DNA of 7,793 nucleotides from the NCBI GenBank assembly GCA_029059965.1, contig JAIDUY010000447.1:1-7793 (forward strand), given 5' to 3'. The position numbers were made by a program, and so were the translations under genes. The stretch is from Muribaculaceae bacterium (lineage in GTDB: Bacteria > Bacteroidota > Bacteroidia > Bacteroidales > Muribaculaceae). The notes beneath the pieces are model-generated. The model saw only the letters and a program-made list of their open reading frames with translations, was not told the origin of the DNA and searched no databases. Positions 1-5,463 of this stretch are shown in pieces (positions within the stretch are counted from its first letter, which is position 1; each line of letters opens with the position of its first letter).

Positions 1-16
1 ATATAATAGAGTTTGC

Positions 17-26
17 GGGGGGGGGG
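17..26. repeat. G10 homopolymer tract upstream of the operon promoter
   Basis: An uninterrupted run of ten G residues lies in otherwise AT-rich DNA, 14 nt upstream of the -33 element of the promoter at 41-72. Long G runs are prone to slipped-strand length change. Placed beside a promoter, such a run can alter transcription strength. Whether this one varies cannot be told from one sequence, and it could also be a sequencing or assembly artefact, being so near the window edge. Confidence 0.75.
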
Positions 27-40
27 TAGACGCTTAAAAT

Positions 41-72
41 TTTGTCTGAAAGCGAAAATTTTACTAACTTTG
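41..72 (+). promoter_or_regulatory. Bacteroidota-type sigma-ABfr promoter driving the pilus operon
   Basis: TTTG at 41-44 (-33 element) and TAACTTTG at 65-72 (-7 element, consensus TAnnTTTG) are separated by 20 nt, matching the spacing known for the primary sigma factor of Bacteroides. Transcription would start around 78-82, giving a leader of about 150 nt before the first start codon at 231. Two AAAATTTT octamers (36-43 and 55-62), 19 bp apart, overlap the -33 element and the spacer. No other TTTG/TAnnTTTG pair was found in the remaining intergenic gaps, so this may serve much of the operon. Confidence 0.75.
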
Positions 73-151
73 CGTTGCAATTCTACCAGATTGACAATAC
101 CCTTACATTTGGCAAGGGAAAACCATATTGAATCGTGTGTGGGAGTTGCAG

Positions 152-162
152 ACAAACCAATT
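152..162 (+). repeat. Leader direct repeat ACAAACCAATT, copy 1
   Basis: First of three perfect copies of an 11-mer in the window, all in non-coding leaders. Here it is preceded by G and followed by C. The other copies are at 197-207 and 2294-2304. The function is unknown; candidates are a protein-binding site on DNA or RNA. Confidence 0.6.
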
Positions 163-169
163 CTCTCTT

Positions 170-187
170 TGACTTGAAAGCAAGTCA
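170..187 (+). other. Small hairpin between the two leader repeats
   Basis: TGACTTG (170-176) pairs perfectly with CAAGTCA (181-187) around an AAAG loop. It sits between copies 1 and 2 of ACAAACCAATT. The stem is short and has no T tract after it, so it is not a terminator. It could shape the leader RNA, or be a 7-bp inverted repeat read by a protein. Confidence 0.4.
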
Positions 188-196
188 CTTAACACG

Positions 197-207
197 ACAA
201 ACCAATT
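197..207 (+). repeat. Leader direct repeat ACAAACCAATT, copy 2
   Basis: Second perfect copy, starting 45 nt after copy 1 and ending 23 nt before the start codon at 231. Like copy 1 it is preceded by G (GACAAACCAATT in both). Confidence 0.6.
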
Positions 208-230
208 TCAGAGCCGTTTACATTTCCGCA

Positions 231-812
231 ATGAAATTCAAATTATTGCTTATGACCCTTATGGGTCTGCTATTCTTTGCGCCTTTGCGCGCGCAGGACG
301 TCGCCGTCAAGACGAACCTCCTGTATGATGCACTTCTTACAGCCGACCTCGGTGTTGAGGTTGGCGTAGCACCTCAATGGACTGTTGAACTGACAGGTAA
401 CCTCAACGCCTGGACCATCGACGACCGCCGCTGGAAGCAGTGGAACTTCCAGCCCGAGGCCCGCTACTGGTTCTGTCAGGCCTTCGCCGGCCACTTCGTC
501 GGCGCTCACCTCATCGGCGGTCAGTACAACTTCGGCCACCTCGGCACCGACTTCAAGTTTCTCGGCACCGACTTCTCCAAACTCAAGGACTACCGCTTTC
601 AGGGCTGGATGGCAGGTGCGGGAGTGGCCTACGGCTACACCTGGCTGCTCAACAAGCGCTGGAGCATGGAGGCCGAGATCGGCCTCGGCTGGATCTACAC
701 CCGCTACGACCAGTTCGAGTGCCGCGACTGCGGTCAGCGCATACGCCGCAACGTCCCCCACAACTACGTCGGCCCAACCAAGGCTGCCCTCAATCTGATT
801 TATAACTTCTGA
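231..812 (+). CDS. DUF3575 outer-membrane protein of the pilus operon
   Basis: A 193-residue protein, predicted to be a small outer-membrane beta-barrel. The start at 231 is chosen because it opens directly into a signal peptide (Lys at 2 and 4, a hydrophobic run to about residue 19, cleavage after AQ at 21-22); the upstream GTG at 135 would bury that signal. The mature protein begins with VAVKTNLLYDALLTADLGVE, the hallmark N-terminus of DUF3575. Further family signatures are QPEARYWFC (74-82), GHF.G.H...GQYN (87-100), QGW..GAGVAYGY (124-136), a CRDC pair (164-167) and GPTKAALNLIYNF at the very end. The terminal Phe and alternating aromatic/polar pattern fit a barrel. DUF3575 genes commonly sit in front of DUF3868 and fimbrillin genes in Bacteroidales. 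The exact job is not established; a surface-export or pilus-support role is inference. The stop lies 14 nt before the next gene, so the two are surely co-transcribed. Confidence 0.85.
   Translation: MKFKLLLMTLMGLLFFAPLRAQDVAVKTNLLYDALLTADLGVEVGVAPQWTVELTGNLNAWTIDDRRWKQWNFQPEARYWFCQAFAGHFVGAHLIGGQYNFGHLGTDFKFLGTDFSKLKDYRFQGWMAGAGVAYGYTWLLNKRWSMEAEIGLGWIYTRYDQFECRDCGQRIRRNVPHNYVGPTKAALNLIYNF
540..575 (+). repeat. 15-nt direct repeat inside the DUF3575 gene
   Basis: CTCGGCACCGACTTC occurs at 540-554 and again at 561-575, a 21-nt period that keeps frame and encodes LGTDF twice (104-108 and 111-115) in a probable loop. The perfect identity suggests a recent 7-codon duplication, or a site where one could be lost. 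Confidence 0.6.
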
Positions 813-826
813 AAGCACCCGCATCT

Positions 827-2272
827 ATGAAACGCACAGTCATCGCGGCATTCGCCGCCGTCGTAGCCGCAGCTGCTTTCGCCGCTCCGGCATCCTATCT
901 CAAGGTCGACCGCCTCAACATCGGCCGTCAGGATTCCCTTCTAAATATTATAGTGGAAATCGACCCCGCCGACATCCGTCCCGGACGCGACCGCGAGGTC
1001 ATCTTCACCCCCGTACTACGTGCCGACAACAGCGCCGACAGCCTCGAGCTGCAGCCCGTAGTCATCGCCGGAAAGAACCGCTACCTCCTTGCCGAGCGCC
1101 ACGGTTTCGTAACTCCCGGCGGAAACATCTTCCGCGCCGGCCACACCGGCACCGCAGCCCTCAACGCTCAGGTGCCCTTCGCCGACTGGATGACGCAGAG
1201 CACTCTGGTAATGCGCCAGGAGAATGCCAACTGCTGCGAGCCCATCGTGCAGATGGACGACACCCCGCTGGCTCACCTCGACTTCGTGCCCGCTCCCTTC
1301 GAGCCCGAACTCCCCTATATCGCCCTCACCGGCGACAGCGTCGTGGAGCTCTCTGCCGAAGGCCGCGCCTATGTCGACTTCATCGTAAACCGCACCGAAA
1401 TCCGTCCCCACTACCGCCGCAACCGTGTCGAGATTGCCAAAATCATCGCAAGTATCGACCGCGTACGCAACGACTCCATGGCCATCATTACCGCCATCAC
1501 CGTCAAGGGTTTCGCTTCGCCCGAAGGTCCCTACGCCAACAACGTCCGTCTGGCCGTGGGCCGTACCGAAGCACTCAAGGAGTATGTGCGCAGCCACTAT
1601 AACTTCGACCCCGAAATCATGCGCAGCGACTATCAGCCCGAAGACTGGGCCGGCCTCCGCGCATGGGTAGAGGAGTGCACCCTCCCGCACCGCGACGAGA
1701 TTCTCGCCATCATCGACTCCAATATGGAGCCCGACCCCAAGGACCACGAAATCCGCCGCCGCTATCCGCAGGAATACGCCCTGATGCTCGACAGCATCTA
1801 TCCCGCACTGCGTCACTCCGACTACACAGTCAAGTATCGCATCCGCACCACAGTCGACGTCGAGCAGCTCAAAGCCACAATGGCCACAGCCCCCGAGCGC
1901 CTGCGTCCCGTCGACTTCTACCGCATAGCCACTTCCTACGACGAGGGTAGCCCCGCCTACGAGGAAGCGCTCATGAAGGCCGCCGAAATTTGGCCCGACG
2001 ACCCCGAGGTAAACGTCAACGCAGCCAACATCGCCATGCGCCACGGCGACCTTGATGCCGCCGCCGACTACGCCAACCGGGCCGGCGACCGCCCCGAAGC
2101 CGTGTTCACCCGCGCCGTCCTCGCAGCCCGTATGGGCGACCGCGCACGCGCCATGCACCTGCTCGAGATTGCCGCAGGCATGGACTACGCCCCCGCCGTG
2201 GCCGAGTTCGCCGAGCTGAGGCGAATCGAGTCGACGCCCAAGGTCGAGTACCTCATCGACGCCGCGCATTGA
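827..2272 (+). CDS. DUF3868 / OmpA-like periplasmic protein of the pilus operon
   Basis: A 481-residue exported protein. A signal peptide covers residues 1-20 (MKR, then an Ala/Val-rich run, probable cut after FAA). Residues about 21-160 form the DUF3868-type N-terminal domain (early YLKVDRLNIG; Cys pair at 136-137). Residues about 165-260 resemble the OmpA C-terminal domain: VKGFASPEG (226-234), then NN.RLA..RTEALKEYV (238-254), aligning with GHTD..G and N..LS..RA..V of OmpA. The Arg that contacts diaminopimelate is kept (R246), but the Asp is replaced by Ser (S231). The C-terminal third (about 360-465) is helical with Ala-rich repeats such as NAANIAMRHGDLDAAADYAN, looking like two or three TPR units. 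This build fits a protein near the peptidoglycan that supports the outer-membrane pilus machinery. It is the usual partner of DUF3575 in Bacteroidales fimbrial loci; its mechanism is inference. Confidence 0.85.
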   Translation: MKRTVIAAFAAVVAAAAFAAPASYLKVDRLNIGRQDSLLNIIVEIDPADIRPGRDREVIFTPVLRADNSADSLELQPVVIAGKNRYLLAERHGFVTPGGNIFRAGHTGTAALNAQVPFADWMTQSTLVMRQENANCCEPIVQMDDTPLAHLDFVPAPFEPELPYIALTGDSVVELSAEGRAYVDFIVNRTEIRPHYRRNRVEIAKIIASIDRVRNDSMAIITAITVKGFASPEGPYANNVRLAVGRTEALKEYVRSHYNFDPEIMRSDYQPEDWAGLRAWVEECTLPHRDEILAIIDSNMEPDPKDHEIRRRYPQEYALMLDSIYPALRHSDYTVKYRIRTTVDVEQLKATMATAPERLRPVDFYRIATSYDEGSPAYEEALMKAAEIWPDDPEVNVNAANIAMRHGDLDAAADYANRAGDRPEAVFTRAVLAARMGDRARAMHLLEIAAGMDYAPAVAEFAELRRIESTPKVEYLIDAAH

Positions 2273-2355
2273 CACGCATCCCCACAACCCCGCACAAACC
2301 AATTCTTAAATAGAATAATCATTAACACAATCAATAAATCTAAATTCACAATTGC
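2273..2355 (+). promoter_or_regulatory. AT-rich leader of the major fimbrillin gene
   Basis: An 83-nt gap. The first part is C-rich; from about 2298 it is strongly A/T-rich up to the ATG at 2356. No terminator hairpin and no TTTG/TAnnTTTG promoter pair are visible, so transcription probably reads through from upstream. The A-rich stretch before the start, without Shine-Dalgarno, is what supports high translation in Bacteroidota. The gap carries the third copy of ACAAACCAATT. Confidence 0.5.
2294..2304 (+). repeat. Leader direct repeat ACAAACCAATT, copy 3
   Basis: Third perfect copy, 51 nt before the major fimbrillin start codon. With the following C it matches copy 1 over 12 nt. A shorter AACCAAT core also appears in the anchor-gene leader at 4266-4272, which could be chance. 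Confidence 0.6.
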
Positions 2356-4167
2356 ATGAAAATTCTTAGCAATGTAATGCTGGGTATCGGTGCAATCGCT
2401 CTTCTTAGCGCCTGCTCCAACGAAGAACCCAACAACAATCCGGGCAACCAGATTCCCGAAGGATCCCGCGCCTACATGACCGTCAACATCACCTCCGCCA
2501 TCGACAGCCGTACTCACGTAGGCGACAACGACGGCTACCAGGACGGTACCGAACACGCTGTGGCTAACGCCGACTTCTTCTTCTTCGATGCCAACGGCAT
2601 CTACGTCGGCAAGGCAAGCCGCTGGGAAGACCAGAGCGGCAGCAACAACGAGAACATCGAATGGATCGGCAAGAACGTCATCGTCCTCGAGAACCTCGAG
2701 AGCAACACCTATCCCTCCTACCTCGTGACCGTGCTCAACGCTCCCGACTTCGAGCCTGCCTCCACCCTCGCAGCCACAGGCCGCAAGCTCCGTCAGTACT
2801 CCCAGACCATCGACGGTGCCGAGCGCTTCGTGATGTCCACCACCTCGTTCTATGGCCTGCCCCAGAACGACCCCGACCACTACACCGACGAGTACTACTA
2901 CGCCACCAAGCTGAAGGACACCGACTTCGACCTCCAGCCCACCGACGGCTCCAAGCCCCAGCCCACCAAGACTGTCAACATCTACGTTGAGCGTCTGGCT
3001 GCCAAGATCGAGCTCGTGAACGAAGCTGAGTCCACCCTCAGCACTCCCGACGGCTTCCCCATGTACGACGTGAACGTTACCATCGCAGGTGACCCCAACG
3101 GCGCTATCGGCGGTACCGATGAGGCTGCGACCAAGGTTTACGTAGCCATCGAAGGCTGGGACGTGAGCGCAACCGCTCCCGACAGCTACCTCAGCAAGCA
3201 GCTCCTCGAAGAGTGGAACACCACAGCTCCCTGGACCGGCTGGAACCACGCCGACTACTTCCGCAGCTACTGGGCTGAATCCACCCTCTACGGCAACGTG
3301 AAGCCCGCCGACGCTCTCGAGCACAAGACCTTCAACGAGCTCGGCCTCGGCATGAGCACCACCGACGCTCCCGTATATGCATACTGCAACGAGTACACCA
3401 ACACCGGCGACAACGTAATCAAGAACGGTCAGCCCATCGCCGGCAACACCACCAGCGTTCTCGTCAAGGCACGCATCGTTGACGAAAAGGGCGAAGGCAT
3501 CGACGCCATCAAGTTCAACGGCGCTCTCTTCACCTCTGCCCGCTATCAGAACTACGTTCTCTCCACTATCGACAAGGGTACCGGTCTTCTCAACATCTAC
3601 ACCAAGACTGCCAACGCCGCTGTAGAAGGCGGCTTCAGCTACACCCAGATTGACTCCACCTATGTCAACATCGTTCTCGCTTCCTCTGTCAAGACCGAGA
3701 ACGAGAATGGCGAAGAGGTTCTCGTATACCCCGACCTCGTTGGTACCGGTAAGATTGTCGTTGCTCCCGCCCTCAAGGCCGGCGAGACCTACTCCTTCAA
3801 GAACGCCGAAGGTAAGTACGAGGACTTCGCATCCATCGGCGACGCCACCGCAGCTCTCCAGGATCTCCTCGTGGCCGCTCAGGTCGAGAAGGCCGAAGGC
3901 TTCCAGAAAGGCGCAATGTACTACTCCATCCCCGTTGAGCACGAGACCCTCCAGACCCTCGACTCCAAAGAGACCGGCAAGTACGGCGTTGTCCGCAACC
4001 ACTGGTACAAACTCAGCGTAAGCAGCGTCATCCGCATCGGTCACGGTGTGTTCGACCCCGCTAACGAGGACATCATCCCCGAAGATCCCGAAGATCCCCG
4101 CTACTTCCTCGCCGCTCGAATCAACATCCTCTCCTGGAAGATCAAGAGCCAGAGCGTAATCCTCTGA
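2356..4167 (+). CDS. mfa1: Mfa1-family major fimbrillin (type V pilus stalk lipoprotein precursor)
   Basis: A 603-residue precursor of the pilus shaft subunit. The signal peptide ends in a lipobox, LLSAC, with Cys20 as the lipidated residue. A first strand (AYMTVNITSAI, 39-49) ends at S51-R52, a probable site for the Arg-directed cut that frees the assembly groove. Family marks follow: FFFFDANGIYVG (74-85), NIYVERLAAKIEL (208-220, the conserved ER.AAK core), SVLVKARIVDEKG (367-379), MYYSIPVEH (521-529), YGVVRNHWYKLSV (543-555) and the C-terminus FLAARINILSWKIKSQSVIL (584-603), which would supply the donor strand for the neighbouring subunit. The length is close to P. gingivalis Mfa1. Codons are strongly biased (AAG and AAC preferred, ending in C), as expected for an abundant protein. 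A strong terminator follows at once. The symbol is given at family level; orthology to P. gingivalis mfa1 is not shown. Confidence 0.88.
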   Translation: MKILSNVMLGIGAIALLSACSNEEPNNNPGNQIPEGSRAYMTVNITSAIDSRTHVGDNDGYQDGTEHAVANADFFFFDANGIYVGKASRWEDQSGSNNENIEWIGKNVIVLENLESNTYPSYLVTVLNAPDFEPASTLAATGRKLRQYSQTIDGAERFVMSTTSFYGLPQNDPDHYTDEYYYATKLKDTDFDLQPTDGSKPQPTKTVNIYVERLAAKIELVNEAESTLSTPDGFPMYDVNVTIAGDPNGAIGGTDEAATKVYVAIEGWDVSATAPDSYLSKQLLEEWNTTAPWTGWNHADYFRSYWAESTLYGNVKPADALEHKTFNELGLGMSTTDAPVYAYCNEYTNTGDNVIKNGQPIAGNTTSVLVKARIVDEKGEGIDAIKFNGALFTSARYQNYVLSTIDKGTGLLNIYTKTANAAVEGGFSYTQIDSTYVNIVLASSVKTENENGEEVLVYPDLVGTGKIVVAPALKAGETYSFKNAEGKYEDFASIGDATAALQDLLVAAQVEKAEGFQKGAMYYSIPVEHETLQTLDSKETGKYGVVRNHWYKLSVSSVIRIGHGVFDPANEDIIPEDPEDPRYFLAARINILSWKIKSQSVIL

Positions 4168-4191
4168 TAAATTCCCGATCCACTTCATAGA

Positions 4192-4230
4192 AAGGCCGGC
4201 GCCACGCCGGCGCCGGCCTTCTTTCTTTAT
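4192..4230 (+). terminator. Strong rho-independent terminator after the major fimbrillin gene
   Basis: AAGGCCGGCGCC (4192-4203) pairs perfectly over 12 bp with GGCGCCGGCCTT (4209-4220) around a 5-nt loop (ACGCC). A T/C-rich tail, CTTTCTTTATTTC, and further T runs to about 4248 follow. It lies 25 nt past the fimbrillin stop. Since the next genes belong to the same pilus and no clear promoter is seen between, partial read-through is likely, lowering anchor and tip messages relative to the stalk. Confidence 0.88.
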
Positions 4231-4368
4231 TTCATCTTTTTATTTTTCAACCCCATATCCGACTTAACCAATGTGAAACTCGACATAGCCGCCACCGGCA
4301 CGCATTTTTTACAACAGCATTTATCTCTCCTCATCCAATAATCAGAACCTATAAACAGAAATCATAAA
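4231..4368 (+). other. Leader region before the anchor gene (no gene)
   Basis: 138 nt between the terminator stem and the GTG start at 4369. It has T-rich patches and an AACCAAT core (4266-4272) shared with the leader repeats. No reading frame with coding character and no TTTG/TAnnTTTG promoter pair are found. A promoter of another kind cannot be excluded. Confidence 0.4.
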
Positions 4369-5421
4369 GTGAACGCTTTCAGACTCCATAGAATCCGTCT
4401 TTGCCTCGTGGCCGTCCTTGCGGCTGCCGCCGTGGCTCTGAGCTCCTGCAACGGCTTCATCTACGAGGACCAGGGCGATTGCGACCCTTACTATAAGGTA
4501 CGGTTCGTGTACGACATGAACATGAAGTACACCGACGCATTCCCTCAGGAAGTCAACTCGGTCACCCTCTATCTCGTCGACCCCGCCACCGGCAACGTCG
4601 TCTGGCAGAAGCACGAGAGCGGCGAGGCGCTGCACTCCGCCGACTACCTCATGGACGTCGATGTCAAGCCCGGCGACTACACCCTGCTCGCATGGGCCGG
4701 CGACGGACACCGCACCCACTTCTCAATCCCCGAGGCCCAGCAGCACCGCCTGCTGCAGTGCACCCTGCTGCGTGAGCGTGCCGACGACAACAGCGCCGTC
4801 GTAACCCACGACATCGACCGCCTCTATCACGGCAAGCTCGAGAATCAGGACTTCCCGCAGGAGCAGGGCGTTCACGTCTACACCGTACCCCTGATCAAGA
4901 ACACCAACGACGTCCAGGTAGTGCTCCAGCACATCTCCGGCGCTCCCGTCGACCATAACAAGTTCGTCTTTACCATCTCCGACGAGAACGGACTCATGGA
5001 CTGGGACAACAGCCTCATGCCCGACGAAAAAATCACCTACCACGCATGGAGCGTGCGCTCCGGCACTGCCTCCATCGGCGACGAAGGCAGCGGCGAGGAC
5101 GCTCCCTCGCGTGCCCTCGGCGAGTTCTCCGCAGCCGTGGCCGAGCACACCGTGGCACGTCTGATGGAAGACCACCGCAACACCTGCCGACTCACCGTCT
5201 ACAACAAGGAGAAGGGCGAGCCCGTATTCTCCATCCCTATGATTCAGTACTGCCTCCTCGTCAAGAGCGAACACCACCGCGACATGACCGACCAGGAGTA
5301 CCTCGACCGTCAGGACAGCTACAGCATGGTGTTCTTCCTCGACGAAGGCGACCGTTGGATAGACACCCACATCTTCATCAACTCCTGGAAAATAGTAATC
5401 AACAGCTCCAAGCCTCTCTGA
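4369..5421 (+). CDS. mfa2: FimB/Mfa2-family fimbrial anchor lipoprotein
   Basis: A 350-residue lipoprotein that by family anchors the pilus in the outer membrane and limits its length. The start is GTG at 4369: an in-frame TAA lies at 4339 and no ATG stands between it and the signal peptide. Lipobox ALSSC with Cys27. Family marks are IYEDQGDC.PYYKVRFVYD (31-49), MKYTDAFPQEVNSVTLYLVD (52-71), VDVKPGDYTLLAWAG (97-111), a DRLYHGKL element (150-157), VPLIKNTNDVQVVLQHISG (173-191) and the C-terminal WIDTHIFINSWKIVINS (330-346). Unlike the neighbouring fimbrillins it has no Ser-Arg after the first strand, as expected for a subunit that stays uncut and lipid-bound. It follows the major subunit, as mfa2 follows mfa1 in P. 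gingivalis. The symbol is given at family level. The GTG start and the upstream terminator should keep its level low. Confidence 0.87.
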   Translation: MNAFRLHRIRLCLVAVLAAAAVALSSCNGFIYEDQGDCDPYYKVRFVYDMNMKYTDAFPQEVNSVTLYLVDPATGNVVWQKHESGEALHSADYLMDVDVKPGDYTLLAWAGDGHRTHFSIPEAQQHRLLQCTLLRERADDNSAVVTHDIDRLYHGKLENQDFPQEQGVHVYTVPLIKNTNDVQVVLQHISGAPVDHNKFVFTISDENGLMDWDNSLMPDEKITYHAWSVRSGTASIGDEGSGEDAPSRALGEFSAAVAEHTVARLMEDHRNTCRLTVYNKEKGEPVFSIPMIQYCLLVKSEHHRDMTDQEYLDRQDSYSMVFFLDEGDRWIDTHIFINSWKIVINSSKPL

Positions 5422-5463
5422 CAATCAGCAGAGAACACACAGACCAAGAATAGAAACAGTTAA

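Larger units (their letters stand above)
73..230 (+). other. Long 5' leader of the operon (no gene)
   Basis: This stretch lies between the promoter and the first start codon. An in-frame GTG at 135 would extend the first protein by 32 residues, but that extension precedes a complete signal peptide, so I treat it as untranslated. It holds two copies of ACAAACCAATT (152-162, 197-207) and, between them, a 7-bp hairpin (170-187). No Shine-Dalgarno sequence is seen before 231, which is normal in this phylum. Confidence 0.55.

Noticed and set aside
135..230. GTG start at 135 extending the DUF3575 protein by 32 residues
   Set aside because: The extension would place a polar, Cys-containing stretch before a complete signal peptide, and it covers the leader repeats and hairpin. 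ATG at 231 is far better.
1..230. Invertible promoter as used for surface genes in Bacteroides
   Set aside because: No pair of longer inverted repeats flanks the promoter within the window and no invertase gene is present; the repeats seen are direct. A partner repeat upstream of base 1 cannot be excluded.
1016..2302. A 428-codon open frame on the - strand opposite the DUF3868 gene
   Set aside because: Shadow of the + strand gene, which has a signal peptide and family motifs; the antisense product is low-complexity Val/Gly/Ala.
2185..4188. A 667-codon open frame on the - strand opposite the major fimbrillin gene
   Set aside because: It mirrors a strongly codon-biased gene in which TTA, CTA and TCA are avoided, so stops are missing opposite. 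The translation is Val/Gly-rich without a family pattern, while the + strand has clear fimbrillin motifs.
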